NCBI RefSeq assembly: GCF_029544075.1
Contig: NZ_JAJQJH010000011.1
Span: 57,467 to 121,466, forward strand
Direction of reading: 5' to 3'
DNA length: 64,000 nt
From: Chromohalobacter canadensis
GTDB lineage: Bacteria > Pseudomonadota > Gammaproteobacteria > Pseudomonadales > Halomonadaceae
A program made the position numbers and the translations under genes. Below, piece after piece: positions 48,754-57,374 of the stretch (the stretch's first letter is position 1; each line of letters opens with the position of its first letter). The notes under the pieces are model-generated. The model was not told where the DNA came from and made no database searches. It was given only the letters and a program-made list of their open reading frames with translations.

Positions 48754-49995
48754 ATGAATGCCTTTGCCGAGACGATGCTTGATGTGGCGCGTGTGCGTAG
48801 CGACTTCCCGATCCTCGAACGGGAAGTTCACGGCAAGCCGTTGATCTATTTGGACAACGCGGCGACCAGCCAGACGCCGTCGGCGGTCATCGACACGCTG
48901 GACGATTACTATCGGCGCTATAACGCCAACATCCATCGTGGGTTGCATACCCTGGCCGACGAGGCCACGGCGGCTTACGAGGGCACGCGCGAGAAGGTGC
49001 GTGCATGGCTGGGGGCGGCGTCGCATCGCGAGATCGTATTCACGCGCGGCACCACCGAGGCGATCAATCTGGTCGCCAATAGCTGGGGTCGAGCTAATCT
49101 GCGCCCGGGTGACGAGATCATCGTCTCGTTGATGGAGCATCATTCGAATATCGTACCTTGGCAGATGCTGGCCGAGGCGCTGGACGTCACGCTCAAGGTG
49201 ATTCCGGTCGATGAGCGCGGCGTGCTCGATCAAGCGGCTTATCGGGACATGCTGGGTGAGCGTACGCGTTTGGTGTGTGTCAATCACGTTTCGAATGCGC
49301 TGGGCACCGTCAATCCGGTGGCAGAAATGGCGCGCGCGGCGCATGAGCATGGTGCACTGATTCTGGTTGATGGTGCCCAGGCGGTGCCGCATCAACGCGT
49401 TGATGTTCAGGCGCTGGACGTCGACTTCTATGCGTTCTCGGGCCACAAGGCTTATGGCCCTACCGGCGTGGGTGTACTCTATGGTCGTGAGGCCTTGCTC
49501 GAGGCGATGCCGCCTTGGCAGGGCGGTGGCGAGATGATCAGCCGCGTGTCCTTCGAGAAGGGCACGGTTTACAGCGAGATTCCGCACAAGTTCGAGGCTG
49601 GCACTCCGGCCATCGCGGAAGTGATCGCTCTGGGGGCGGCACTCGATTGGATAGCGGATACCGGCATCGATCTGATGGCGGCGTGGGAGCATCACCTGCT
49701 CGAGCGTGCCACCGACAAGTTGAAGGCGGTCGATGGCCTGCGCATGATCGGCACGGCGCCTGACAAGGTGAGCGTGCTATCGTTCGTGGTCGACGGCGCG
49801 CATTCCCAAGATATCGGCCTGCTGATCGATCAGCTTGGCGTGGCGATTCGTACCGGGCATCATTGTGCCCAACCGATGCTTGCCAGCATGGGACTCGACG
49901 CGACATGCCGCGCCTCTCTGGCCGCGTACAACACGCCGGAAGAGGTCGATGCGTTCGTCGAGGCCTTACAGAAAGTCATCGCCATGGTGCGCTAA
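48754..49995 (+). CDS. sufS: cysteine desulfurase SufS
   Basis: A 413-residue PLP enzyme (group II) that takes sulfur from cysteine for cluster assembly. The PLP lysine is in FSGHKAYGPTGVG, and the active-site cysteine is in TGHHCAQPML. N-terminal YLDNAATSQTPSAVI is typical. The gene begins 4 bp after sufD. Its usual sulfur-transfer partner SufE or SufU is not encoded in this operon. Confidence 0.97.
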   Translation: MNAFAETMLDVARVRSDFPILEREVHGKPLIYLDNAATSQTPSAVIDTLDDYYRRYNANIHRGLHTLADEATAAYEGTREKVRAWLGAASHREIVFTRGTTEAINLVANSWGRANLRPGDEIIVSLMEHHSNIVPWQMLAEALDVTLKVIPVDERGVLDQAAYRDMLGERTRLVCVNHVSNALGTVNPVAEMARAAHEHGALILVDGAQAVPHQRVDVQALDVDFYAFSGHKAYGPTGVGVLYGREALLEAMPPWQGGGEMISRVSFEKGTVYSEIPHKFEAGTPAIAEVIALGAALDWIADTGIDLMAAWEHHLLERATDKLKAVDGLRMIGTAPDKVSVLSFVVDGAHSQDIGLLIDQLGVAIRTGHHCAQPMLASMGLDATCRASLAAYNTPEEVDAFVEALQKVIAMVR

Positions 49996-50005
49996 CGGAG
50001 ACGGC

Positions 50006-50569
50006 ATGGATCAACTGCAAAGCCTCTACAAGGGGCAAGAAATGCCCTTGCAGCGCGATGTCGAGGCGATCTCGATTCCCTTCGGCAAGAGCGTGACCTT
50101 GACCGAGGATAGTATCGTCTCGGTGATGCAGGCCAAGGGTGGAACGGTCAGTGTCGGCTTCGAGGGACGCATGTTCCTGATCGAGGGACACGACCTCGAT
50201 GCCCTGGGGCTCGAGGCAGTGTCGCGTGCGTTCCTGCCCGAGGGAGCCAGCGACGAGGAGCTCGAGGCCTACATCTGGGCGCAGCTGCGGACCTGTTTCG
50301 ACCCGGAGATTCCGGTCAATATCGTCGATCTGGGGCTGGTCTACGGATGTCGTATCGAGCATCTTCTAAGTGGCGAGACCATGGTCACCATTCGCATGAC
50401 GTTGACCGCGCCAGGCTGCGGCATGGGAGAGGTGATCGCCGAAGATGCCCGGCGTAAGCTCCAGGGGGCCGCGCAAGTGTCCAAGGTGCATGTCGAGATC
50501 GTTTTCGACCCGCCCTGGAGCCGTGAGATGATGACGGAGGAGGCGAGGCTGGAGCTGGGCATGTTCTAG
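50006..50569 (+). CDS. sufT: Fe-S cluster maturation factor SufT
   Basis: A 187-residue protein of the SufT family, with a DUF59 (MIP18-like) domain at about residues 85-185: PEIPVNIVDLGLVY and TLTAPGCGMGEVIAED with the conserved Cys. SufT helps deliver clusters to target proteins. It ends the suf operon, starting 10 bp after sufS. Confidence 0.93.
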   Translation: MDQLQSLYKGQEMPLQRDVEAISIPFGKSVTLTEDSIVSVMQAKGGTVSVGFEGRMFLIEGHDLDALGLEAVSRAFLPEGASDEELEAYIWAQLRTCFDPEIPVNIVDLGLVYGCRIEHLLSGETMVTIRMTLTAPGCGMGEVIAEDARRKLQGAAQVSKVHVEIVFDPPWSREMMTEEARLELGMF

Positions 50570-50640
50570 GACGATGCCTTCGTCGCTCTCTTTCTCATGG
50601 TGGGGCGTGGCTGACGCCCTTTTATTCGTTGGAGATCCGC

Positions 50641-51333
50641 ATGCCGCGAGAAAACGGTCGCCGGGGGCTGATCCGATGGGGATGGCGACTGCTCAAGTGG
50701 TGTCTTGTCGGCGTGATCTTCATATTCGCCGTGGTGGTGGCGCTCAACGTCTGGGTGTTCGCCAAGACGGCTGGCCGTATTCATCACGATACGCTCGTGT
50801 GCGACGCCGAGCCGGTCGGGCTGGTCTTCGGGACCGCCGAGGGACTTCGTGGCGGCGGCCATAACCCCTATTTTGCTGCGCGCATGGAGGCCGCTGCGCA
50901 ACTGCTGCGCCTGGGGCGTGTCCAGCACCTTTTGCTGTCCGGTGACAATCGCACGCGTTACTACAACGAGCCCGTGTCGATGTGGCGCTCATTGCGTGCG
51001 CGTAATGTCGATAGTGACGATATGACGCTCGACTATGCCGGTTTCAGCACCTTCGACAGTGTGGTGCGAGCGCGCCGTGTCTTCGGGGCTGAGCACGTGC
51101 TGATGATTTCGCAGGCTTGGCACTTGCCGCGTGCTCTGTTTATCGCCGATGCGGTCGGCTTGAAAGCGGAAGGCTGCGCTGTGCCGGACGGTCGGGTCGG
51201 GGGCGAGTGGCAGCTTTGGTTGCGCGAATGGTTGGCACGTGCAGCGACCGTCGGTGATATCTATCTGTGGGGTAGGGTACCTTACTTTCTCGGGCCGCCT
51301 GAAACGTTGCCTATCCGCAAGAAGGAGGAGTGA
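50641..51333 (+). CDS. sanA: SanA-like DUF218 protein
   Basis: A 230-residue protein with one N-terminal membrane anchor (residues about 19-42) and a DUF218 domain in the periplasm, with the family segments GLVFGTAEGLRGGGHNPYF, LLLSGDNRTRYYNEP, FSTFDSVVRARRVFG and MISQAWHLPRALFIA. SanA is linked to envelope permeability and vancomycin exclusion at high temperature in E. coli; the chemistry is not known. The ATG at 50641 has GGAG upstream; a TTG at 50629 is in frame. Confidence 0.9.
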   Translation: MPRENGRRGLIRWGWRLLKWCLVGVIFIFAVVVALNVWVFAKTAGRIHHDTLVCDAEPVGLVFGTAEGLRGGGHNPYFAARMEAAAQLLRLGRVQHLLLSGDNRTRYYNEPVSMWRSLRARNVDSDDMTLDYAGFSTFDSVVRARRVFGAEHVLMISQAWHLPRALFIADAVGLKAEGCAVPDGRVGGEWQLWLREWLARAATVGDIYLWGRVPYFLGPPETLPIRKKEE

Positions 51334-51351
51334 CGGTGCCCGAGATCGGGA

Positions 51352-51786
51352 TCAACGCTTATGCTGTGCGTTGAGCTCGCGAATCAACGCTCGACAGTTC
51401 TTCCAGCAGCGCTCCAGCGCCGGCTCCACGGCATCCGGGAGGGGGTGGGTGAATGCCGTGCCCATCGCCTGCATCAACACGCGCTCCTGCTCGAGTAGCT
51501 CGCCTAACAGTACCTGACTGTCGTTGCCCACGAAGCTCTTGATACGACTCCATAGCCAGAGGTAGTCATCGCGCTCCACGTCGGCATCGCGCGGCAGAAT
51601 ATCGAGATGCTCCTTGGCCAGTTTCTGCAGCTCGCGCATGGCCTGGCCGCGCTCTTCATAATGCGGCTTCAGACGATCGCGCAGCGCAGGACGCAGGCGC
51701 TCGAAATTGTCCTGGAAATAATCGAGACTGTCGGCCAGCGCTTCCAGCACGCTGTCCATCGCCACTTGGCGATTATCGAGAAACAT
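51352..51786 (-). CDS. hypothetical all-helical protein
   Basis: A 144-residue protein with long predicted helices (SLDYFQDNFERLRPALRDRL and similar) and no signal peptide or membrane segment. Six aromatic residues, mostly Tyr and Trp, occur around DDYLWLWSRIKSF. I do not recognise the family. It converges on sanA and shares no overlap with the rimK gene upstream. Confidence 0.65.
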   Translation of the reverse strand: MFLDNRQVAMDSVLEALADSLDYFQDNFERLRPALRDRLKPHYEERGQAMRELQKLAKEHLDILPRDADVERDDYLWLWSRIKSFVGNDSQVLLGELLEQERVLMQAMGTAFTHPLPDAVEPALERCWKNCRALIRELNAQHKR

Positions 51787-51896
51787 GGGCGGTCACCTCC
51801 TCCGGTGACGCAAATTGTGCGGGTGGAAACAGCGTTTTGCTACCCCGGCGGCAAGAAAATTTCCCCGTGTGGCACGGCGCACGACGGATGCCTCGC

Positions 51897-52805
51897 TCAG
51901 CCTTTGGGTTTGGGAGGCGCCTTGCGTGGGGTGACACCATTTTTCGCGATGTAGTCGATGATCTGTCCGGCAATATCCTTGCCTGTGGCGGTTTCGATAC
52001 CTTGCAAGCCCGGTGAGGAATTGACTTCCATGATCACGGGGCCGTGATTGGAGCGTAGTAGATCCACACCGGCGACGCGCAGGCCCATTGCCTTGGCGGC
52101 GCGGATGGCCGTGGAGCGTTCTTCCGGGGTGATACGTATGACGCTGGCGGTGCCGCCACGGTGAAGATTGGAACGGAACTCACCTTCGAGCGCCTGACGC
52201 TTCATGGCGGCGACCACCTTGTCGCCAATGACTAGGCAGCGCACATCGGCGCCCTTGGCCTCCTTGATGTACTCCTGGACCATGATGTTGGCTTTCATAC
52301 CCATGAAGGCCTGGATGACCGATTCGGCGGCCTGGTTGGTTTCCGCCAGAACCACGCCGATGCCCTGGGTACCTTCGAGCAGTTTGATGACCAGCGGTGC
52401 ACCCTTGACCATGGTGATGAGGTCTGGAATATCGTCCGGTGAGTGGGCGAACCCAGTGACCGGCAGTCCCAGCCCCTTGCGTGACAGCAATTGCAGAGAG
52501 CGTAGTTTGTCGCGCGAGCGCGTGATCGAGACTGAGTCGTTGAGGACATAGGTGCTCATCATCTCGAACTGGCGCAACACGGCGCAGCCATAGAAGGTGA
52601 CGGAGGCGCCGATGCGCGGCACGATGGCATCGAATGGTTCGATTTCCTCGCCTTTGTAGTGAATCGACGGCCGGTGTGAGGCGATGTTCATGTAGCAGCG
52701 CAGCGTATCGACCACCCGGGCGGTGTGCCCGCGCGCTTCGGCAGCCTCGATCAGACGCCGCGTCGAGTACAGTCTGCGATTGCGTGAAAGAATGCCGATG
52801 TGCAT
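51897..52805 (-). CDS. rimK: RimK, ribosomal protein S6 glutamate ligase
   Basis: A 302-residue ATP-grasp ligase that adds glutamate residues to the C-terminus of ribosomal protein S6. N-terminus [18 protein letters not shown], the ATP region [17 protein letters not shown] and the metal-binding end [17 protein letters not shown] match the family and length. ATG 52805 has GGAG upstream. It follows the RimB-like protease gene on the same strand with a 33-bp gap, the usual rimBK order. Confidence 0.95.
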   Translation of the reverse strand: MHIGILSRNRRLYSTRRLIEAAEARGHTARVVDTLRCYMNIASHRPSIHYKGEEIEPFDAIVPRIGASVTFYGCAVLRQFEMMSTYVLNDSVSITRSRDKLRSLQLLSRKGLGLPVTGFAHSPDDIPDLITMVKGAPLVIKLLEGTQGIGVVLAETNQAAESVIQAFMGMKANIMVQEYIKEAKGADVRCLVIGDKVVAAMKRQALEGEFRSNLHRGGTASVIRITPEERSTAIRAAKAMGLRVAGVDLLRSNHGPVIMEVNSSPGLQGIETATGKDIAGQIIDYIAKNGVTPRKAPPKPKG

Positions 52806-52838
52806 GGTCGTCTCCACTCGATAGCGATGCCGGCGGGA

Positions 52839-53276
52839 TCAGGGTTCGCCGTGCAGAAAGGCCGCGCCAGGCGCGACCAGAAGGCGGCGCAACGCGCGCC
52901 GTCCAAGCAGCATGGGGTGGCGCATGCTACGCCGGTCGGTCAAGGTCAGTTCGATAGGATAGTCGAGCCCCCCGAGCTGCATGTGCGTTCGGATGACGAG
53001 GCGCCATTGCTCGAACCCGTTGGAATTCTTGACCTTGCGTCGGTCATACAGCGGGAGTTCTAGCGTGTGCGCTGGGGCGTCGGGGCCGCCGCTGCGCGTA
53101 ATGAAACGCACCCAAAGATGCCCTTGCCGCTCGAATGTCTCGATGTTTTCGGCGTGCAACGCCGAGGTGCGCGCCCCCGTATCGATTTTAGCGCACAGCG
53201 TTAGACCCAGCTCCGGAAGGGTGACCATTTCGCGCCGACCGATGACGGCCTTGGCTTGATAGGGCAGTGCTTTCAT
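52839..53276 (-). CDS. rimB: RimB-like retropepsin zinc/ATP-dependent protease
   Basis: A 145-residue protein of the RimB family (PF05618). The aspartic-protease-like motif is CAKIDTGARTSALHAE near residue 28. In Pseudomonas RimB acts with RimK on S6 glutamylation. It lies just upstream of rimK and starts 4 bp after the DUF3549 stop, so the three leftward genes probably form one operon. Confidence 0.88.
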   Translation of the reverse strand: MKALPYQAKAVIGRREMVTLPELGLTLCAKIDTGARTSALHAENIETFERQGHLWVRFITRSGGPDAPAHTLELPLYDRRKVKNSNGFEQWRLVIRTHMQLGGLDYPIELTLTDRRSMRHPMLLGRRALRRLLVAPGAAFLHGEP

Positions 53277-53279
53277 GCA

Positions 53280-54314
53280 TCAACGATCCAGTTCGGCCAA
53301 GCGCAAGCCGATAGGGGAGTCGGCACTCGCTTGGCGCAGCGTCATTAATACCGGTAGGCGCAAGCGTGGCACAAGCGCCAGATCACGTACCAGTGCGGTA
53401 AAGTTTGCTTGTGGCGTTTCCGCTAGTCGTGTGAGAAACCGCGGTAAGCGTTGCTCATCCTCGAGATGTGTCCAGCCGCGCGCGGCGATGGCGGCAAGGA
53501 CATCGGGCCCGCAGGCCGCTGGGTCGTCGAGTAGCGTATCGTACCAGGCGCCGACCCGCGAATCGCGACTGCCACCCAGAGCGCGAATTACCGCGCACAC
53601 AGTTTCGAGATCCCCTGAGCGCGCTGCTTGTTCGGCGCGTTCGCGAAGCGGCTCCACGCATGCCGAAGCCACGTCTCGATGCTCCATACAGTAGCAAAGC
53701 GGTTGCAGGGCCTCGACCGGTAGCGTGGGGATCTGCTCGGCCAAGCGAACTTCTTCCCCACTGTCGAGGCGGGCAACGAAATCGGCAATTCCCTGGAGGC
53801 CGAGCATTCGCCAGTTGACGCTGGTGTCGGCATCGATCAGGTAGGCGTAGACCAGCGCATGGTGCTTGCTGGCCGGTTGGGCAAAGTCGCGGACGGCCTG
53901 GGCATGCAACATGGCTTGCTGTGTGAGCTCGGGGGTAAAGACCAAGGGATTGTCGTGCATCAAGTTGTCGATGTGTGGTGCATCGTCGCGCCCGACGCTT
54001 TCCACCGTGCGGCCCAGGGTCTCGACCAGGCGTTCGAGAAAGGCGTCGCGGGGCCCGGGGACCAGCATGCCTTGCTCATCCAAGGGCAAAGCCAAGAACC
54101 AGATCAAGGGCTCGCTTGCGGTATCGTTGCCCAGGCGGAATGCGCATGCCAGGCGCGCTTGGCCGTTCCAGGGCAAGGGCCAGGGGGTAGTTCCGGCTTC
54201 GAACTCGGTGAGCCGTGATAATTCGAAAGGCGCGATGCGGCGCCCCATGTCGAAAAGGCGTACTTCCGCACCGGTACGTTGGAAAAATTCACTGAGCGTG
54301 GTGATCGACTGCAT
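53280..54314 (-). CDS. DUF3549 family protein
   Basis: A 344-residue protein that begins MQSITTLSEFFQRTGAEVRL and carries the family stretch IAPFELSRLTEFEAGTTPWP. It is cytoplasmic, alpha-helical in its C-terminal half, and without a known catalytic motif. Family members are found in Halomonadaceae and Pseudomonas and have no assigned function. The ATG at 54314 has GGAGG upstream; a longer frame reaches 54449 but would read through the DnaA-box pair. Confidence 0.82.
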   Translation of the reverse strand: MQSITTLSEFFQRTGAEVRLFDMGRRIAPFELSRLTEFEAGTTPWPLPWNGQARLACAFRLGNDTASEPLIWFLALPLDEQGMLVPGPRDAFLERLVETLGRTVESVGRDDAPHIDNLMHDNPLVFTPELTQQAMLHAQAVRDFAQPASKHHALVYAYLIDADTSVNWRMLGLQGIADFVARLDSGEEVRLAEQIPTLPVEALQPLCYCMEHRDVASACVEPLRERAEQAARSGDLETVCAVIRALGGSRDSRVGAWYDTLLDDPAACGPDVLAAIAARGWTHLEDEQRLPRFLTRLAETPQANFTALVRDLALVPRLRLPVLMTLRQASADSPIGLRLAELDR

Positions 54315-54441
54315 GCTGCCTCCGGGATCGAGGCCGGCACTGTAGCGTTCAAGGATGGCGTTGACCAGCCCAGATTGGTTAAAAAATAAACGCTTTCTGC
54401 CAGGCGGCGTCATCCATGGCCAAACGAGGGTTGTCCCACGT

Positions 54442-54476
54442 TTATCCACAATCCCGTCCCAATGAACTGTGGGTAA
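54442..54476. other. second inverted pair of DnaA-box-like sequences
   Basis: TTATCCACA (54442-54450) and TGTGGGTAA (54468-54476, reverse complement TTACCCACA) lie 17 bp apart in the gap between the divergent DUF3549 and YqcC genes. The first is a perfect DnaA box, the second has one mismatch. The arms also pair as an inverted repeat. Confidence 0.4.
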
Positions 54477-54569
54477 ACGACGTATTGAGGAGAAACCGTT
54501 GTTGAGGTGGCCAATCGCCTAGGGTGAACGCGATAATGGAGCTGTGTTTACCCTTTTCCAGGAGACGAG

Positions 54570-54896
54570 ATGACGGCTCATGACGCCTTGATGCAGGCAT
54601 TGGAAAACTTGGTCGCGACGTTACGCAGTGTCGATATGTGGCGAGTGGAAGAACCAACCGCAGCGGCTTTCGCCAGCCAGCAGCCATTTTGCGTCGATAC
54701 CATGGCGATGCCTCAGTGGCTGCGCTATGTCTTCGTGGCGCGGCTCGAAACGCTGGCCGAAGCTGAGTCACCGTTACCGGCGTCCTGCGATGTCGCGCCC
54801 GCCGTGGATACCTGGCTTAAGGACGCCTCGCCCAGCGTGCGTCGCGTGGTCACCGAAGCCGTGGCCGAGGTAGACCGGGTCGTCACCGAGGCGTGA
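54570..54896 (+). CDS. yqcC: YqcC-family protein
   Basis: A 108-residue YqcC/DUF446 protein: WRVEEPTAAAFASQQPFCVD and MPQWLRYVFVARLETL are the family segments. It is cytoplasmic and helical, often encoded beside truC, and its role is unknown. GGAGAC precedes the ATG. It is followed by a shared terminator. Confidence 0.88.
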   Translation: MTAHDALMQALENLVATLRSVDMWRVEEPTAAAFASQQPFCVDTMAMPQWLRYVFVARLETLAEAESPLPASCDVAPAVDTWLKDASPSVRRVVTEAVAEVDRVVTEA

Positions 54897-54916
54897 TGTA
54901 CATGGCCAGACACGAA

Positions 54917-54940
54917 AACGCCGGGCGAGAGCCCGGCGTT
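54917..54940. terminator. bidirectional terminator hairpin
   Basis: AACGCCGGGC / GCCCGGCGTT, a 10-bp stem with loop GAGA, between convergent yqcC and ompW. Confidence 0.8.
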
Positions 54941-54965
54941 ATATCAACTTGCTGACGCATCTTAC

Positions 54966-55553
54966 TTAGAAGCGATAGCTGAGGCCGCCACCCACGGTGA
55001 CCGGATCCAGATCGACTGAACCGGCTGAGCTGCCATTGATGTCGACGTCAGAGTCCACATCGGTGTAGCTGGCGAAGCCATTGAAGGCCAGGTTCTCGGT
55101 CACGAACAGGTCAACGCCGAGTTCACCGACGGCACCCCAGGAGTCATCCATATCGGCGCTCTGGCCGTTGGCGAGGTTTTCGCTGGAAAACTTGGTGTAA
55201 TTGACGCCGGCACCAGCATAGGGCTGAACGCGCGAGTCAGTGCCACCCAGCGGATAGTATTGCAGCGTCAGATTGATCGGGCGCTGTTCGAAGTCGCCGT
55301 CGACCCCATTGGTCGAGAAGTCGTGCTCGAACTTTTCGCTGGAGCTCAGGGCGACACCCAGCTTGTCGTGGAAGAGGTAGCCGACGCTACCCATGAAACC
55401 ATTCTCGTCGTCGACATGGCTGTCATCCATATCGCTTTTGGCGATATCACCGCGTACGAAGAAGTCGCCTGCATCATAGGCGAGAGCGGCCTGGGTACCG
55501 AAAGCGCAGGAGCCGGCCAGTACGAGAGCGGAAAAAAGTTTGGTCTTGGTCAT
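54966..55553 (-). CDS. ompW: OmpW-family outer membrane protein
   Basis: A 195-residue protein with a signal peptide (residues 1-25, ending AALA) and a mature part of alternating beta strands ending in the outer-membrane signature LSYRF. The segments YDAGDFFVRGDIA, GVGVNYTKF-like PYAGAGVNYTKF and LDPVTVGGGLSYRF are OmpW-type. OmpW is an eight-stranded barrel for small hydrophobic solutes and is often stress- or salt-regulated. Loops are rich in Asp and Ser, as in other halophile surface proteins. Twin operator-like palindromes lie upstream. Confidence 0.88.
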   Translation of the reverse strand: MTKTKLFSALVLAGSCAFGTQAALAYDAGDFFVRGDIAKSDMDDSHVDDENGFMGSVGYLFHDKLGVALSSSEKFEHDFSTNGVDGDFEQRPINLTLQYYPLGGTDSRVQPYAGAGVNYTKFSSENLANGQSADMDDSWGAVGELGVDLFVTENLAFNGFASYTDVDSDVDINGSSAGSVDLDPVTVGGGLSYRF

Positions 55554-55611
55554 GGAGCACTCCTTTGGGTTACAGCGCCGTATCGAACGGCGTTTCCGTA
55601 TTAACGCTTGC

Positions 55612-55662
55612 AGTATAGGAAACAGTGTTTTTTAAGTCCAGAAGAATTTTCAAACACTGTTT
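55612..55662 (-). promoter_or_regulatory. ompW promoter with two operator-like palindromes
   Basis: AAACAGTGTTT (55620-55630) and AAACACTGTTT (55652-55662) are reverse complements of each other, with centres 32 bp (three turns) apart. On the minus strand TGGACT (55640-55635), a 17-bp spacer and TATACT (55617-55612) form a promoter whose spacer contains the first palindrome. The AAAC-N3-GTTT form resembles PsrA/TetR-type fatty-acid regulator sites, but the regulator is not known. Confidence 0.65.
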
Positions 55663-55906
55663 TCTTCCGTTGGGGGAGTCTAATTCACCATGATGGGCGA
55701 GTTCGGCATTATAAGGGCGTCGTGTTATCGAAATGACGGATTAGCCAAGCGGGTGAAAAACCTCTTAACTGCCAAGTGAGCCCATCGTGAAAGGAGTACG
55801 TGGATGGGTGGTCATGGATCGGTGTGGTTGGTCTGCTCAGGTGGTGGCTGGATATGGCGGCGTCGTGTCTATGGTTGATCGTGGCGAGCTAAAAGCGGAG
55901 GAAAAG

Positions 55907-56920
55907 ATGGAGCTATCATCGTCGACGGGCGAGGGAGTGCAGGAAGAAGGCACTGGTGCTGGTTGGCTGTTGTCCATCGTGGTGCCTGTCATGAATGAAG
56001 AAGCCGCCATTCCGGGGTTCCTACAAGCGATCTATGACACTCTTGATGACCATATTGCGCGTTGGGAAGTGCTCTTCATCGATGACGGATCGCAGGATGC
56101 GACCCTGACCAGCTTGCGCCACGCGCATGAGAGCGACGCCCGCGTACGCTACCTTTCGTTGACCCGTAACTTCGGCAAGGAGGCGGCGCTTTCGGCGGGC
56201 CTCGCGCATGCCCGTGGCGATGCCATCGTGCCCATGGATGTCGACCTCCAGGATCCGCCAGAGGTGATTCTAGAATTCGTGCGCGTGTGGCGTGAGGAAG
56301 GCTATGACATGGTTTATGGCGTGCGCGGTACCCGTGACGAGGATACTCATACGAAACGTGCCACTGCCGGCTTGTTCTATCGCTTCTTCAACCGCATGGC
56401 GGAGACACCGATTCCGCGTAATGCAGGGGATTTCCGGCTCATGGATCGGTGTGTGGTCGACGCTATCAACCGCCTGCCGGAACGCAGCCGGTTCATGAAG
56501 GGGCTGTTCTCCTGGCCGGGGTATCGCACCACCGGGGTTTACTACGCGCGCCCTTCCCGTGAAACGGGGCAGAGTAAATTCAACTACTGGAAGCTGTGGA
56601 ACTTCGCATTGGATGGAGTGGTGAGTTTCTCCACCTGGCCGCTGCGGATCTGGTCCTACTTCGGTGCGGTGATCGCGTTGATCGCTTTCTTGTACATCGT
56701 ATTGCTGGTAGGGCGTGTGGTGCTATTTGGCAGCGACGTGCCCGGCTATGCGTCGCTGATGACGGCGATTCTGTTTTTCGGCGGCATGCAATTGTTGTCG
56801 ATCGGCGTGCTGGGGGAATACGTGGGGCGGCTCTTCATCGAGGCCAAGCATCGGCCGCTCTACCTGGTCGCTGAAGATAGCGAGACGCCACGAGCGTCGC
56901 GCGGTCGAGGTGACAGCTAA
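55907..56920 (+). CDS. GtrB/ArnC-like bactoprenol glycosyltransferase
   Basis: A 337-residue GT2 family protein. The N-terminal catalytic part begins LSIVVPVMNEEAAIPGFLQA and carries the acidic DxD-type site region IVPMDVDLQDPPEVI; two C-terminal membrane helices (about 255-315) anchor it. It transfers a sugar to undecaprenyl phosphate. I take the ATG at 55907 because GGAGG lies 10 bp before it and family length fits; a GTG at 55787 is in frame. The next gene is a GtrA-type flippase, so they act as a pair. Confidence 0.9.
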   Translation: MELSSSTGEGVQEEGTGAGWLLSIVVPVMNEEAAIPGFLQAIYDTLDDHIARWEVLFIDDGSQDATLTSLRHAHESDARVRYLSLTRNFGKEAALSAGLAHARGDAIVPMDVDLQDPPEVILEFVRVWREEGYDMVYGVRGTRDEDTHTKRATAGLFYRFFNRMAETPIPRNAGDFRLMDRCVVDAINRLPERSRFMKGLFSWPGYRTTGVYYARPSRETGQSKFNYWKLWNFALDGVVSFSTWPLRIWSYFGAVIALIAFLYIVLLVGRVVLFGSDVPGYASLMTAILFFGGMQLLSIGVLGEYVGRLFIEAKHRPLYLVAEDSETPRASRGRGDS

Positions 56921-56922
56921 CC

Positions 56923-57309
56923 ATGAGTCGGTTCGTGGGGGAGGCTAGTACTGCTGCGCGCTTCGGGCTCGTCGGGGGCATCGCCACGGGGGTACATTTG
57001 CTGGTGGCGGGCGTGCTGCTCGGGCTCTGGCCGGGAGTGTCCGAGTTCGTGGCGAATCTCGTGGCATTTTTAGCGGCTTTTCAGGTGTCGTTGATCGGGC
57101 ATCGGCGCGTCACCTTTCGCCGGCGTGGCCGGGCAAGGCGTTTCTTCTTGGTGGCGGCGTTGGGCTTCGCTCTGAACAACGGGGTGTTGGCCGCCTTGTT
57201 GGCCGTGACCCCACTAAGCGGCTTTATTGCCGTGGCGATCGCGACATTGACGGTGCCGGTGCTCACTTACCTGGCGTCGCGCTTCTGGGCCTTTGGTGCA
57301 CCACCGTGA
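56923..57309 (+). CDS. GtrA-like membrane protein
   Basis: A 128-residue protein with four membrane helices and the GtrA pattern ARFGLVGGIATGVHLLVAG, ending in LASRFWAF. GtrA proteins are thought to flip undecaprenyl-phosphate-linked sugars across the inner membrane. It starts 3 bp after the GtrB-like gene. No serotype-type glucosyltransferase (gtrC) is next to it, so the final acceptor is not known. Confidence 0.88.
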   Translation: MSRFVGEASTAARFGLVGGIATGVHLLVAGVLLGLWPGVSEFVANLVAFLAAFQVSLIGHRRVTFRRRGRARRFFLVAALGFALNNGVLAALLAVTPLSGFIAVAIATLTVPVLTYLASRFWAFGAPP

Positions 57310-57320
57310 CCGACCATCGA

Positions 57321-57344
57321 AAAGGGCTCCCGCAGGAGCCCTTT
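57321..57344. terminator. bidirectional terminator
   Basis: AAAGGGCTCC / GGAGCCCTTT, a 10-bp stem with loop CGCA, between convergent gtrA-like and putP. Confidence 0.82.
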
Positions 57345-57374
57345 CACTAATCGGCGTGCGCTATGCGCGCTCTT

